From Vibrio maritimus (GTDB lineage: Bacteria > Pseudomonadota > Gammaproteobacteria > Enterobacterales > Vibrionaceae), in assembly GCF_021441885.1 (NCBI RefSeq), contig NZ_CP090439.1:1612001-1676000 (forward strand): a stretch of 64,000 nucleotides of DNA. Reading direction: 5' to 3'. The first letter of the stretch is position 1. The number at the start of each line of letters is the position of its first letter. This document shows, in pieces, positions 1 through 9,348 of this stretch. The notes beneath the pieces were generated by a model, which saw only the letters and a program-made list of their open reading frames with translations, made no database searches and was not told the DNA's origin. Made by a program: the position numbers and the translations under genes.

Positions 1-483
1 CAGGTACGCCATCGCAAGGTAGGATTCACCCATTGGGTGAGAAGCACTACGACCTGTTAGCAACGCTGAAATCATCTCGATACCCATCAGCAACACAAAC
101 GCGCGAATGATGTAGACGAATTGAGTACTTGTGGTGCCAAAGAAAACTTCATTCTTTGCAGGAACAGCTAACACATCAACGTGACCTGTCTCCTTTGAAA
201 GCAGACGACGGATTTCTTGTCCACCGACAAAGAACGTCGCGATCAAGGCAATGACGGTCGTTTGGCTTAAAAGCACGATAGCAGGGAACTCTTGAAGTCC
301 CGGGGTAGCAAGACCTGTTTTTACAAACAAGGTACCCATAAGTAGACCAAGTACAACGATAACTAAAACAGCCGAGTACTTAGTATTAGCGACGATGGTT
401 CTTGAAAGTAGAACCATGATGACAACAGCCACCATTGAAAACAATAAATGATTAAAAGAAATCAGATACGAAAAGTGTTCCAT
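1..483 (-). CDS. Multi-pass membrane protein, transporter-like (partial)
   Basis: This is the first 161 codons of a leftward gene that runs off the window start. The protein begins MEHFSYLISF and has hydrophobic segments at about residues 13-28, 37-56, 70-92 and 124-142, separated by short loops, so it is an inner-membrane protein. A polar loop at about residues 95-120 contains the motif FFVGGQEIRRLL. The layout resembles secondary transporters, but I do not recognise the family and assign no substrate. There is no clear Shine-Dalgarno site; an in-frame TAA two codons upstream supports this ATG. Confidence 0.6.
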   Translation of the reverse strand, partial: MEHFSYLISFNHLLFSMVAVVIMVLLSRTIVANTKYSAVLVIVVLGLLMGTLFVKTGLATPGLQEFPAIVLLSQTTVIALIATFFVGGQEIRRLLSKETGHVDVLAVPAKNEVFFGTTSTQFVYIIRAFVLLMGIEMISALLTGRSASHPMGESYLAMAYL

Positions 484-843
484 TAATTACACCAGATAAG
501 TCTTTGAAAATGGCAGCACTAGCGAGCCATAAATTTATGGCGGCGATCCTATAAGAATTCTTTGGTGCCATGTACTTCAAAAATGTAACGGCTGAAACAT
601 TTAATCATACAAATGAATGTGAGCTCGGTTTTTATTGATTGTGATTATCTGTAATATTCTATGAAAGTTCTTAAAAAACATATGGTAAGCGAAGTTGGTA
701 AATTTTCGTGTTTTTGGGGACTTCTGTTTTTTCGAGGTTTTTGCTCGATATAACGGTTGAATGCGAAGTCGAGTGCATAGCTTAGTTTGACGTCGATAGA
801 TTAGCATCTCACAATGAGGTAAAGCATTAATGTATGGAGAGCT
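484..843. other. Intergenic region between divergent genes
   Basis: This 360-base AT-rich stretch separates the leftward membrane protein gene from acpH. I see no convincing coding frame. It should hold promoters for both genes. A TTGACG near 790 could be a -35 element for acpH, but no good -10 follows it. Confidence 0.5.
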
Positions 844-1425
844 ATGAACTTTCTCGCCCACTTACACATCGCAGAGCATTGCAGTAGTAGCTTACTAGGT
901 AACTTATTGGGAGACTTTGTCAAAGGTGACCCAACAAAGCACTATCAAGACGATATTGCCCAAGGCATCATGTTGCATCGATTTGTAGATTCATACACTG
1001 ACAACCATCTCATAATGAAGCAGTGTAAAACCTTGTTCGACTCTGACTTAAAACGGTTCGCCCCGATTGCGATGGATATGTTTTGGGATCACTGCCTTGC
1101 AAAACACTGGTCTAGGTTTCATCACCAATCACTCACTCGGTTTGTTGATAATGCAGAACTGACCATTAAGCAGACTTCGGCACCTTTACCTGACCGTTTT
1201 GTGCGAATGAGCACACACATGTGGCAAGGGCGCTGGCTTGAGTCGTATCAAGAGTTCGATAACATTAAATTTGCGTTGGAGCGTATGTCCCTGCGTAGCA
1301 TGCGCATGGCACCATTGGCAGAGTGTGGTGAACAGCTTGAAATGCACTATCAAGAATTTTCAGGTTTATTCAATCAGTTGTATCCTGAGGTACTAGAGAA
1401 GGCAAAACAGCAAACTCGCAAGTAG
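844..1425 (+). CDS. acpH: Acyl carrier protein phosphodiesterase (AcpH, DUF479)
   Basis: The enzyme removes the 4'-phosphopantetheine group from holo-ACP in the cytoplasm. The 193-residue length matches the family. The conserved N-terminus MNFLAHLHIA is followed by the LLGNLLGDFVKG motif (about residues 18-29), the HRFVD metal-binding motif (about 46-50) and MDMFWDHCL (about 79-87), which are the HD-like metal-binding signatures of this family. The start follows a GGAGAG ribosome site closely. It appears to be a single gene; rhlE follows after 80 bases on the same strand and may share transcription. The assignment is by family recognition and is firm. Confidence 0.9.
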   Translation: MNFLAHLHIAEHCSSSLLGNLLGDFVKGDPTKHYQDDIAQGIMLHRFVDSYTDNHLIMKQCKTLFDSDLKRFAPIAMDMFWDHCLAKHWSRFHHQSLTRFVDNAELTIKQTSAPLPDRFVRMSTHMWQGRWLESYQEFDNIKFALERMSLRSMRMAPLAECGEQLEMHYQEFSGLFNQLYPEVLEKAKQQTRK

Positions 1426-1505
1426 TTAAGCGAGAATAGCATTAACCTAGCGCTTGGTTTCTGTTACACTCGCGACCCTTTTGAATACTTCCTGTTGGCG
1501 ACGTT

Positions 1506-2798
1506 ATGACAGACAAGACTTTACTCGATACTGCCGGTGAGCAGTCCTCTTTTGATGCTTTTGCATTTAGCGATACGTTAAAGCAAAACCTTGTTGACCT
1601 AAACTACACGTCACCGACACCGATTCAGGAAAAAGCCATTCCCTTTGTATTGGACGGCAAAGACATACTTGCAGGTGCACAAACAGGCACGGGTAAGACC
1701 GCAGCGTTTGGATTGCCATTGATTCAGCAGTTGCTGGATGAGCCTAAAGCGCGAGAGCCAGAGAGTAAGGTAATCCGTTCATTGATACTCACGCCAACGC
1801 GTGAACTGGCTCAACAGGTTTTCGATAGCCTGATGCAGCTCACCAAATCAACCGATTTAAAAGTGGTTGTCGCGTATGGTGGCACTAGCATCGGTGTGCA
1901 GACTAAGAATCTTCGTGGTGGTGCCGACATTCTAGTGGCAACACCGGGTCGTCTCCTTGACCATCAGCACACTCGTAACTTGACGCTCGCCGAGTGTGAA
2001 TACCTCGTACTAGACGAAGCTGACCGCATGTTAGACATGGGCTTTATGCCGGATCTTAACCGTATCCTCAAACGGCTACCAAAAGAGCGTCAAAACATGA
2101 TGTTTTCGGCGACCTTTGAGCAGCGTATTAAAGCGCTTGCGCATCGTATTATGAATCAGCCAGTAGAGGTCCAAGTTACGCCAGCGAACTCGACGGCAGA
2201 TACCGTAAAACAGATGGTTTACCCCGTTGATAAGAAGCGTAAGCACGAATTGCTTGCCTACTTGATTGGTTCTCGTAACTGGCAGCAGGTCCTTGTGTTC
2301 ACTAAAACCAAGCAAGGCAGTGATGCACTTGCTAAAGAGCTCAAGTTAGACGGTATTAAAGCGGTGTCCATTAATGGCGATAAGAGCCAAGGAGCACGTC
2401 AAAAAGCGCTAGACGACTTTAAGTCGGGCGCAGTGAGAGCATTGATCGCGACCGATGTTGCAGCGCGTGGTTTGGATATCCAACAGCTAGAGCAAGTGGT
2501 GAACTACGACTTACCGTATAAAGCGGAAGACTACATTCACCGCATCGGTCGTACAGGACGCGCAGGGCAGGCAGGTCTTGCCGTTTCGCTGATGAGCCAC
2601 GATGAGCAATACTTGTTAGAGGCGATAGAGCGTTTGCTCGACAATCGCTTACCTCAAGAATGGCTGGCAGGGTTTGAACCAAGCCCAGAATCAGAAATAG
2701 ATCCTGATAGAGCACCACGCCGAAAAGGCCGAGGTGCAGATAAGCGCAAGATGAAGGCGAAACTAAAGATACACGCTAATCGCGGTAAGAAACGCTAA
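1506..2798 (+). CDS. rhlE: ATP-dependent DEAD-box RNA helicase, RhlE type
   Basis: The 430-residue protein has all the helicase motifs: a Q motif (PTPIQ, 37-41), Walker A QTGTGKT (59-65), PTREL (97-101), the DEAD box (170-173), SAT (about 203) and the C-terminal HRIGRTGRAG motif. A basic tail of about 40 residues (RRKGRGADKRK) probably adds RNA binding. RhlE-type helicases act in ribosome maturation and RNA decay in the cytoplasm. A second DEAD-box gene (deaD) lies in this window and is clearly distinct, lacking this tail and having an RGG tail instead. A strong terminator directly follows. The exact subfamily (RhlE versus a close relative) is inferred from overall sequence. Confidence 0.85.
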   Translation: MTDKTLLDTAGEQSSFDAFAFSDTLKQNLVDLNYTSPTPIQEKAIPFVLDGKDILAGAQTGTGKTAAFGLPLIQQLLDEPKAREPESKVIRSLILTPTRELAQQVFDSLMQLTKSTDLKVVVAYGGTSIGVQTKNLRGGADILVATPGRLLDHQHTRNLTLAECEYLVLDEADRMLDMGFMPDLNRILKRLPKERQNMMFSATFEQRIKALAHRIMNQPVEVQVTPANSTADTVKQMVYPVDKKRKHELLAYLIGSRNWQQVLVFTKTKQGSDALAKELKLDGIKAVSINGDKSQGARQKALDDFKSGAVRALIATDVAARGLDIQQLEQVVNYDLPYKAEDYIHRIGRTGRAGQAGLAVSLMSHDEQYLLEAIERLLDNRLPQEWLAGFEPSPESEIDPDRAPRRKGRGADKRKMKAKLKIHANRGKKR

Positions 2799-2805
2799 AA
2801 ACACC

Positions 2806-2847
2806 AACTAAAAAAGACAAGCTGAGGCCTGTCTTTTTTAGTTTTTA
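2806..2847 (+). terminator. Rho-independent terminator after rhlE
   Basis: A perfect 14-bp stem (2806-2819 pairs with 2830-2843) with a 10-base loop has A-rich and T-rich flanks, so it can work on both strands. It lies just after the rhlE stop. Confidence 0.85.
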
Positions 2848-2893
2848 TAATCTGCCAACGGAATTTTTTGTCTCATACAATCAGTCTTTTAAT

Positions 2894-2912
2894 GAGAATG
2901 ACTATCACTTGT
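2894..2912. promoter_or_regulatory. Possible Fur-box-like sequence
   Basis: GAGAATGACTATCACTTGT matches the 19-base Fur consensus at about 12 of 19 positions, best in the left half and centre. It lies about 80 bases before the stress protein gene. The match is imperfect and could be chance. Confidence 0.25.
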
Positions 2913-2988
2913 TAATTTATGGTTACAATTGTTAACTAGCCATTAAGGGGTAGTGCTGGTTAATATTTGTGCAACCAAGGAGGAGTGT

Positions 2989-3927
2989 ATGAGACGATTT
3001 GAGAACATACTATTTGCTACCCAAGGTTTGCCGGGACACAGTGATGCACTGGCGCAGGCGATTATGCTGGCGGCCAACAATCGCGTTCCAGTTAAGGGGT
3101 TGATTGCCAGTCCCACCTTTCCAGATGATCTATCCGAATATCAACGTGCCTATGAGAGTTCGTTGCAAAACTCTCTTGATCAAAGCGTTACAAAAACTAA
3201 AAGCGACGTTGGTTTGTCCGACGATGATGTGCTTTTTCCGATTGAGGTTCAAAGTAGCGAGCAGCCTGCAGTTTGCATCATTAGACATGTTCTCAACAAT
3301 CACAACGACCTAGTTATCAAAGAAGCGGAACCCATCACCGATGGTGGCGATGGCTTCAAGGCGATCGACATGACATTGTTGCGTAAATGTCCAAGCCCTG
3401 TGTGGCTTCATAGACCTACGTCCAAGCCAAAACAAAAACGGCGAGTCGCGGTTGCGATTGACCCTGTCGCTTCGACGCAGGAACAACATGCCTTAGCCCT
3501 GCGACTGTTAGAACTATCGCGTTCGATCGCGGACAGTTGCGACAGTAGGCTTCATGTTATTTCGTGCTGGCAACACTACATGGAAAACTATATCGACAGA
3601 AATACCTGGATCAAGATTGAGCATGAAGATGTGGCGAAAGAAGTTGAAGAAGAGAGAGTTCGACATGAAGAAGCGCTTCAAGCTTTGATTGATGAATCGA
3701 GAATAAAAGGGAGTACCGTGGTCCACCATCTGCATGGTAAAGCGGACGATCAGATTCCAAAATGTGTAAGAGAGCGTGATGTAGACGTATTAGTAATGGG
3801 AACCGTCGCTCGAACGGGCATATCAGGATTTGTGATCGGCAATACAGCGGAGAATGTACTTCAATCGATTCACTGCTCGTTGGTCGCGCTCAAACCACAA
3901 GGCTTCAAAACACCAATATCAAGTTGA
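2989..3927 (+). CDS. Tandem universal stress protein (UspE-like)
   Basis: The 312-residue protein has two Usp domains in tandem. The first (about 1-135) is degenerate. The second (about 147-305) carries the nucleotide-binding loop, seen as VLVMGTVARTGISGFVIGNT close to the family G-2x-G-9x-G-S/T pattern. I chose ATG 2989, not the GTG at 2953, because an AAGGAGGA ribosome site sits just before it and MRRFENILFAT is the typical Usp beginning. Such proteins bind ATP or other ligands under stress. The gene precedes a small zinc-ribbon gene and the mrp ion-antiporter operon on the same strand, which fits a role in stress or ion homeostasis, but this is inference. Confidence 0.85.
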   Translation: MRRFENILFATQGLPGHSDALAQAIMLAANNRVPVKGLIASPTFPDDLSEYQRAYESSLQNSLDQSVTKTKSDVGLSDDDVLFPIEVQSSEQPAVCIIRHVLNNHNDLVIKEAEPITDGGDGFKAIDMTLLRKCPSPVWLHRPTSKPKQKRRVAVAIDPVASTQEQHALALRLLELSRSIADSCDSRLHVISCWQHYMENYIDRNTWIKIEHEDVAKEVEEERVRHEEALQALIDESRIKGSTVVHHLHGKADDQIPKCVRERDVDVLVMGTVARTGISGFVIGNTAENVLQSIHCSLVALKPQGFKTPISS

Positions 3928-4030
3928 AACAAACCAAACAGAACTGACAACCATAGGGAGAACGGAGTTAATCAAACGTAATGACACTGACTTGGCAACA
4001 CAATTTTGTGAGTAATCACAGGAGGATATC

Positions 4031-4225
4031 ATGAAGCACTACTGTCCACATTGTAATACTGAACTGATAGAACGCCACCAAACACACGTTTGCCCACGAC
4101 ATGATATTGGCGAATGTACCTATAATGCGCTAGAGCTGTTGGAGCAGCAAAACGAAGGGGTGAAAACCTTGATTGCTCATCATCCAGACACGCTTGCCTC
4201 CCGACCTACCGACAGAGTCTTCTGA
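4031..4225 (+). CDS. Small zinc-ribbon protein
   Basis: This 64-residue protein has an N-terminal CPHC pair (residues 5-8) and a second CPRHDIGEC set (residues 21-29), a likely four-ligand zinc site of Cys and possibly His. The ribosome site is excellent (AGGAGG, 4020-4025). The C-terminal half is helical and has no recognised motif. It lies between the stress protein gene and the mrp operon on the same strand, separated from each by about 100 bases. The function is unknown; a regulatory or protein-binding role would be typical for such small ribbons. Confidence 0.7.
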   Translation: MKHYCPHCNTELIERHQTHVCPRHDIGECTYNALELLEQQNEGVKTLIAHHPDTLASRPTDRVF

Positions 4226-4284
4226 CCTCATCTTCATCAGTTAATTGCTGACTGCAACATACTGATAACCAGTGCACCGAGATT

Positions 4285-4310
4285 GTTAGTGAGCCCCCGA
4301 GCTCACTAAC
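4285..4310 (+). other. Hairpin in the mrp leader
   Basis: A perfect 10-bp stem GTTAGTGAGC / GCTCACTAAC with a six-base loop lies 34 bases before the mrpA start. No T-tract follows, so it is not a typical terminator. It may stabilise or regulate the mrp transcript. Confidence 0.45.
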
Positions 4311-4344
4311 CCTATCAATCTATACATGGAGCCAGTGTAGCCAG

Positions 4345-7029
4345 ATGATGAGTAATGGAATCAATCGAGTCTATGTAACAGAGCCCAATGTAAGGGATAA
4401 GCCGCTTTGGATTTTTGCAGTCCTACCAGCTGGGATTCTCCTTGCCCTAAGTTATTGGTATCAGCCATCAGGATTGAGCTGGACAGTAGAGTGGGTGCCT
4501 AGCTTAGGGATCGATCTTAGCTTTAGGCTCACTGGTTTATCTTATCTGTTCGCGGCAATGATCTCTGGTGTCGGCGTAATGGTTCAGCTTTATGCTTATG
4601 CCTACTTAAAAGGGGCAAAAGATCGTTGGTTGTTCCACAGCTATCTAACGCTGTTTATGCTCGCCATGTTAGGTGTTGTGGTGAGTGACAACGTCCTTCT
4701 GTTGTTCGTATTTTGGGAGCTGACCACACTTACTTCCTATCTGCTTATCGGTTTTAACCATGAAAAGGAGCAATCGAGAAAAAATGCACTGCAATCGCTG
4801 ATCGTTACTGGTGCTGGTGGGCTTGCTTTGCTTGCGGGACTCATCCTATTGGGGCAAGCCGCAGGCAGTTTTCAACTTAGTGTGATCATCTCTGAGCAAG
4901 CTGTGATAGCACAAGCTCCGATCTACCACGCCTCGATGGTTTTGGTCATGCTCGGCGCATTAACGAAATCTGCTCAGTTTCCATTTCATTTCTGGCTGCC
5001 AAATGCGATGGCAGCACCCACGCCAGTCAGTGCCTATTTGCATTCGTCGACCATGGTGAAAGCGGGCGTATTCTTGTTAGCTTTATTGTCTCCGGTCTAC
5101 TCGGAATCAGACGTTTGGTTTTATACCTTAACAACAGTGGGTGGGTTTACCGCTTTATGGTGCGCGCTGCTGGCAGTAAGGCAAACGGACCTCAAACTGA
5201 TGCTCGCATACAGTACCAATGTCGTGTTGGGCATGCTGGTGCTGCTACTGGGTATTGGTAGCGAACTCGCGTTGGTATCAGCATTTCTGTTGATTATTGC
5301 TCATGCTTTTTATAAAGCAGCACTGTTTATGGTCGTGGGTAACATAGATAAAGCGACGGGGACACGAGACATTCGGCTGCTTCGCGGTTTGAAAAGTGTG
5401 CTGGTTATATCGTTAATTGCTGCTGCTATTGCTGCATTATCAAAATCTGGTATCCCACCCTTTATGGGGTTCTTGAGCAAGGAGTACATGTACAAGGCGC
5501 TACTTGAGGTCAACACATGGATTTTGCTGGTGCTGCTTGTTGTCAACGCACTTATGGTGTCGCTAGCAATGTCACTTATTTTCAAACCGTTTCTTTCTTC
5601 AAAACCTCACGGTTCTCAAGAAAAGAGAGCGGCAGTAGCAAAGCCGGTAGAGACGAGTTTCATGCTCTGGATACCGCCAGCTTTACTGGCACTGGGTAGC
5701 ATCGCTTTACCTGTTTTGGCTCTTGGTTGGCTTAATAGCAATATTGTGGCCCCTGGCGTGCAAACCGTCTCACCCGATCTTCTAGTCGGCGACGTTAAAT
5801 TATGGCAAGGCATAAATCTTCCTCTGATCCTCAGTGGGTTTACTTTGGGCTTAGGCGTCTTGTTTTACAAATTATCAGGTCGCGCACAAACATGGTGGGA
5901 TAGGGGGGGCGTAACAACACCTTTAGCTGACCCTGTGTTCCATCGATTCATGGCATCATTGGTCGGTGTCGCTAAATGGCAAACCAATTTGCTTCAACAC
6001 AAAAAGCTTGGTGGCTACGTGCTCACCTCATTTGCAGTCCTCGCGATCTTGCTGTTCAGTCATATCTCGTTGGGGAATGTTAATTGGTCGTCTAGTCTTG
6101 CTGAACTTCGCTATTTCGAGGTCGTCATTGCTGCGATCATGATTGCCTCTGCACTGCTTTGTATTGTTTCGACTTCTCGTCTTTTAGCGGTCGCGTCATT
6201 AGGTGTGATTGGCTTTATGACGACATTGGTTTTTATGCTCTACAGCGCGCCGGATGTCGCCAAAACTCTCTTATTGGTAGAGACGCTGCTGGTGGTCTTC
6301 GTTGCACTTTTAATGCGCCATTTACCGTTGTTCTCAACCGTTCCTAAACATCCACGTCGACGTCGAGCACTGCACGCAGTCGTCGCTATTTTCATTGGCG
6401 TTGCAGTCACTATGTTGCTAATTACGATCACCTCCCAGCCTATAGATACGAGCTTATCGCAGTTCTTTGCAGAGCAAAGCGTGCCTGGCGGTCATGGTCG
6501 CAATATTGTGAATGTGATTTTGGTAGATTTTCGTGCCTTCGACACCTTTGGCGAGGTAGTGGTTGTTGTTATCGCGGGGCTATCAGCCGCAAGTCTAGTC
6601 AACTCAAGCGTTCATAAAAAGAACAAGATCAATTCGCTCATTTTCGCCACCACAGCGCACATTGTCGCAGCGCTTATGCTGGTGTTCTCACTCTATCTGT
6701 TGCTGAGAGGTCACAACACACCGGGAGGCGGCTTCATTGGCGCACTTATCGCCGTCATTGGTCTGTCTCTACTTATGTTTGCCGAATCGCCAAGTTACGT
6801 AAGGGAGCGATTGTATTACTCACCGTTTGGCATCGCGATGGTGGGGATTGCAGTGAGTGCTTTGTCAGGCGTAATGAGTTTGTTGGTGGGTCTGCCGTAC
6901 CTCACGGGTTTGTGGTGGAAAGAAGTCGTGCCCCTTGGAACGCCGCTGCTATTTGATGTCGGTATTTACCTGTCGATTATCGGTGGAGTGATGGGGATGC
7001 TGCTAAAAGTGAATGAGGAGCTCGACTGA
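4345..7029 (+). CDS. mrpA: Mrp Na+/H+ antiporter subunit A fused to subunit B
   Basis: The 894-residue membrane protein is the largest subunit of the Mrp cation/proton antiporter. The N-terminal part is NuoL-like, with the key glutamate in FWELTT (E125) and lysines in TKSAQFPFHFWLP (K208) and SSTMVKAG (K239), matching residues known to be needed for ion or proton movement. The last 250 residues carry an MrpB domain, recognised by RGHNTPGGGFIGALI. There is no separate mrpB; this fused arrangement is the group 2 mrp operon type known in Vibrio. The stop overlaps the mrpC start (TGATG). ATG 4345 is followed directly by a second ATG; the ribosome site is weak. It acts in the inner membrane in Na+ and alkali tolerance. 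Confidence 0.93.
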   Translation: MMSNGINRVYVTEPNVRDKPLWIFAVLPAGILLALSYWYQPSGLSWTVEWVPSLGIDLSFRLTGLSYLFAAMISGVGVMVQLYAYAYLKGAKDRWLFHSYLTLFMLAMLGVVVSDNVLLLFVFWELTTLTSYLLIGFNHEKEQSRKNALQSLIVTGAGGLALLAGLILLGQAAGSFQLSVIISEQAVIAQAPIYHASMVLVMLGALTKSAQFPFHFWLPNAMAAPTPVSAYLHSSTMVKAGVFLLALLSPVYSESDVWFYTLTTVGGFTALWCALLAVRQTDLKLMLAYSTNVVLGMLVLLLGIGSELALVSAFLLIIAHAFYKAALFMVVGNIDKATGTRDIRLLRGLKSVLVISLIAAAIAALSKSGIPPFMGFLSKEYMYKALLEVNTWILLVLLVVNALMVSLAMSLIFKPFLSSKPHGSQEKRAAVAKPVETSFMLWIPPALLALGSIALPVLALGWLNSNIVAPGVQTVSPDLLVGDVKLWQGINLPLILSGFTLGLGVLFYKLSGRAQTWWDRGGVTTPLADPVFHRFMASLVGVAKWQTNLLQHKKLGGYVLTSFAVLAILLFSHISLGNVNWSSSLAELRYFEVVIAAIMIASALLCIVSTSRLLAVASLGVIGFMTTLVFMLYSAPDVAKTLLLVETLLVVFVALLMRHLPLFSTVPKHPRRRRALHAVVAIFIGVAVTMLLITITSQPIDTSLSQFFAEQSVPGGHGRNIVNVILVDFRAFDTFGEVVVVVIAGLSAASLVNSSVHKKNKINSLIFATTAHIVAALMLVFSLYLLLRGHNTPGGGFIGALIAVIGLSLLMFAESPSYVRERLYYSPFGIAMVGIAVSALSGVMSLLVGLPYLTGLWWKEVVPLGTPLLFDVGIYLSIIGGVMGMLLKVNEELD

Positions 7030-7382
7030 TGGAAATATTATGGAGTGGGGTGATGGGTATCTTTGTCGCAGCCGGTATCTACTTGATGTTGGAGCGTCAC
7101 TATCTTCGAGTTATCTTCGGATTAATACTACTTAGCAGTGCCGTTAACCTAGCAATATTTACTAGCGGTCGATTAACTTTCGGCGTGGCGCCGCTTATCG
7201 ACGCAAATGACGTATTGCCGCCAGAGGGCTACGCAAACCCATTACCACAAGCCTTAGTTCTGACTGCGATCGTGATTGGATTTGGTTTACTGGTGTTTGC
7301 CTTGTTACTGTTTTACCGCTCTTATCAGGAGTCAGGGAGTGCAGATGTTGAGCAACTAACTCGCTCTGAGGAGGATTCATGA
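7029..7382 (+). CDS. mrpC: Mrp antiporter subunit C (NuoK-like)
   Basis: The 117-residue protein has three membrane segments (about 4-22, 28-47 and 77-100) and the NuoK-like motif ALVLTAIVIGFG. Its length fits MrpC. The ATG overlaps the mrpA stop by one base, and its own stop overlaps the mrpD start, so translation is coupled. It is part of the membrane core of the Mrp complex. Confidence 0.93.
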   Translation: MEILWSGVMGIFVAAGIYLMLERHYLRVIFGLILLSSAVNLAIFTSGRLTFGVAPLIDANDVLPPEGYANPLPQALVLTAIVIGFGLLVFALLLFYRSYQESGSADVEQLTRSEEDS

Positions 7383-8875
7383 CAGAGCTAGGTTTGACGT
7401 TACCCGTTGTCATATCACTGCTGACATCGATACTGACATTCTTTGCTCGACGCCATTTGCGCGTTTTGGACTATGTTAGCGGCATCAGCGTCAGCGTCAC
7501 GTTTTGTATCGCGTTAGCCTTGCTAGTTGGTGTGCTTAATGGTGGTCCTCAAGCCGTGGCATTCGGGCAATGGGCAGCACCTTTTGGAATCGTGTTTGTA
7601 GCTGATTTGCTCAGTGCCGCCATGGTTTTAGTGACAGCAATAATAGGGGCCGTCTGTGTCTTCTACGCGATGGCCGATCTTAGAGATAAACCTTCATACG
7701 GCATGTACCACGTGCTGATACATGTTTTGCTCGCGGGGGTGTATGGCGCTTTCCTCACCGGAGATATCTTCAACCTCTATGTGTGGTTTGAGGTGATGCT
7801 AATAGCCTCATTTGGTCTGATGGTTCTGGATGCTGGAAAAGTTCAGGTCGATGGGGCAGTCAAGTATGTGGTGCTTAATCTGGTCTCTACACTGGTCTTC
7901 TTGCTGGCGATAGGTTTACTGTACGGTGCGACTGGCACGCTCAATCTGGCAGATTTGCACACCAAAGCCCAAACAATACCAACAGAAACCAAAGCTCTGC
8001 TCTCAGTGTTGTTCTTGTTCGCATTTGCCATTAAGTCGGCATTGTTTCCGCTCTTTTCATGGTTACCTGCGTCATACCATACTTTGCCGAATGCAGTGGT
8101 TGCCTTGTTTGCGGGCTTGCTGACTAAAGTAGGGGTGTACGCGCTTATTCGACTGTTTACTTTGGTATTTCCACTGGCGGAGAGTGGATGGCAACCGCTA
8201 CTCATATGGGTAGCTGGTTTAACCATGTTAACAGGCGTATTGGGGGCTGCCGCTCAGTTTGATATTAAGCGCATCTTATCGTTTCATATCATCAGTCAGA
8301 TCGGCTACATGATCATGGGGTTAGCTATCTACACGCCGTTAGCACTAGCGGGGGCGATTTTCTATATTGTTCATCACATCATAGTGAAAGCCAACCTGTT
8401 CTTGATTGGTGGATTTGTCGAGCGTCGATATGGCTCCAGTCACCTGTCCAAGCTTGGTGGCGTTTATAAGTCCATGCCTTTACTGGCCTTCTTGTTCGTT
8501 ATTCCAGCCTTCTCATTAGCGGGTTTTCCACCCTTATCTGGTTTCTGGGGCAAGTTTTTGGTTATCAAAGACAGCCTTCATACGGAACACTACATGCTCG
8601 CTGTAACTGCTTTAGTGGTGGGACTGTTGACCATTTTCTCGATGACCAAGATTTGGAGTGAAGCGTTTTGGAAGCCTCAACCTGAGGAGACGAGATCGGT
8701 GGCTTTGCCCAAGGCTGTTCAACTCTTGTATTACACCCCCATCGTTATCTTAACAACAACCAGTTTAGTGATTGGCTTCGCCGCAGAGCCGTTTTTTCAA
8801 TTCGCCATGGGGGCTGCAAACCAGCTTTTAGTACCCAGTGCCTACGTAGATGCCGTGTTAGGAGGCCGATTATGA
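7379..8875 (+). CDS. mrpD: Mrp antiporter subunit D (NuoN/M-like)
   Basis: The 498-residue membrane protein belongs to the proton-translocating antiporter family shared with complex I. The YVWFEVML motif (glutamate near residue 138) and the FAIKSALFPLFSWLP lysine (about residue 219) match conserved ion-path residues, and HHIIVKANLFLIGG lies in the second bundle. A GAGGAGG ribosome site precedes the ATG, which overlaps the mrpC stop (ATGA). MrpD and MrpA together form the proposed ion path of the complex. Confidence 0.93.
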   Translation: MTELGLTLPVVISLLTSILTFFARRHLRVLDYVSGISVSVTFCIALALLVGVLNGGPQAVAFGQWAAPFGIVFVADLLSAAMVLVTAIIGAVCVFYAMADLRDKPSYGMYHVLIHVLLAGVYGAFLTGDIFNLYVWFEVMLIASFGLMVLDAGKVQVDGAVKYVVLNLVSTLVFLLAIGLLYGATGTLNLADLHTKAQTIPTETKALLSVLFLFAFAIKSALFPLFSWLPASYHTLPNAVVALFAGLLTKVGVYALIRLFTLVFPLAESGWQPLLIWVAGLTMLTGVLGAAAQFDIKRILSFHIISQIGYMIMGLAIYTPLALAGAIFYIVHHIIVKANLFLIGGFVERRYGSSHLSKLGGVYKSMPLLAFLFVIPAFSLAGFPPLSGFWGKFLVIKDSLHTEHYMLAVTALVVGLLTIFSMTKIWSEAFWKPQPEETRSVALPKAVQLLYYTPIVILTTTSLVIGFAAEPFFQFAMGAANQLLVPSAYVDAVLGGRL

Positions 8876-9348
8876 GTTACTTCTTGCTTAACTTGTTTCT
8901 TGCTTTCGCTTGGATGCTAATTAATGGCAGCTACAGCAGCGGTAACTTTGTTATTGGATTTATTGTCGGTTTCTTTGCTTTGCGCCTTAGTCAGCCTTTT
9001 GGGTTAAAAACGAGTTACTTCAAACGCTTTACGGCGACGCTATCCCTCTTTGTTTATTTTATCTACGAGATGATAGTGTCAGTTGCTCGAGTGATGTGGG
9101 ATGTCATTACGCCAACTCACCTAAGTGACCCTGATATTGTTTATGTCCCACTGGATGCCAAGAGTGATGTGGAAATAACCTTACTTGCAAATATGGTTTC
9201 ATTAACTCCAGGTAGTCTTTGCCTCGATGTTACGGAGGACAAGAAGCATCTTGTGGTTCACGCGATGTTTGCACCTGAGCATGAAGAGGTGATCCAAAGC
9301 ATTAAACAAGGAATGGAGAGAAGAATATTGGAGGTGACCCGTGGGTGA
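8872..9348 (+). CDS. mrpE: Mrp antiporter subunit E
   Basis: The 158-residue protein has two or three N-terminal membrane segments (about 5-40 and 54-75) and a cytoplasmic C-terminal domain containing the family motif SLTPGSLCLDV. Length and position between mrpD and mrpF fit MrpE. The start overlaps the mrpD stop and has a GGAGG site; the end overlaps mrpF by eight bases. Its exact role in the complex is less clear than that of A and D, but it is needed for full activity in studied systems. Confidence 0.92.
   Translation: MSYFLLNLFLAFAWMLINGSYSSGNFVIGFIVGFFALRLSQPFGLKTSYFKRFTATLSLFVYFIYEMIVSVARVMWDVITPTHLSDPDIVYVPLDAKSDVEITLLANMVSLTPGSLCLDVTEDKKHLVVHAMFAPEHEEVIQSIKQGMERRILEVTRG

Noticed and set aside
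452..571. A 39-codon minus-strand frame (MAPKNSYRIAAINLW...) overlapping the start of the first membrane protein gene
   Set aside because: No convincing ribosome site, and it overlaps the next gene in another frame; could be a small upstream protein but the evidence is too thin.
601..861. An 86-codon minus-strand frame overlapping the acpH start
   Set aside because: Basic, low-complexity sequence with no ribosome site; overlaps the real start of acpH, so it looks like chance.
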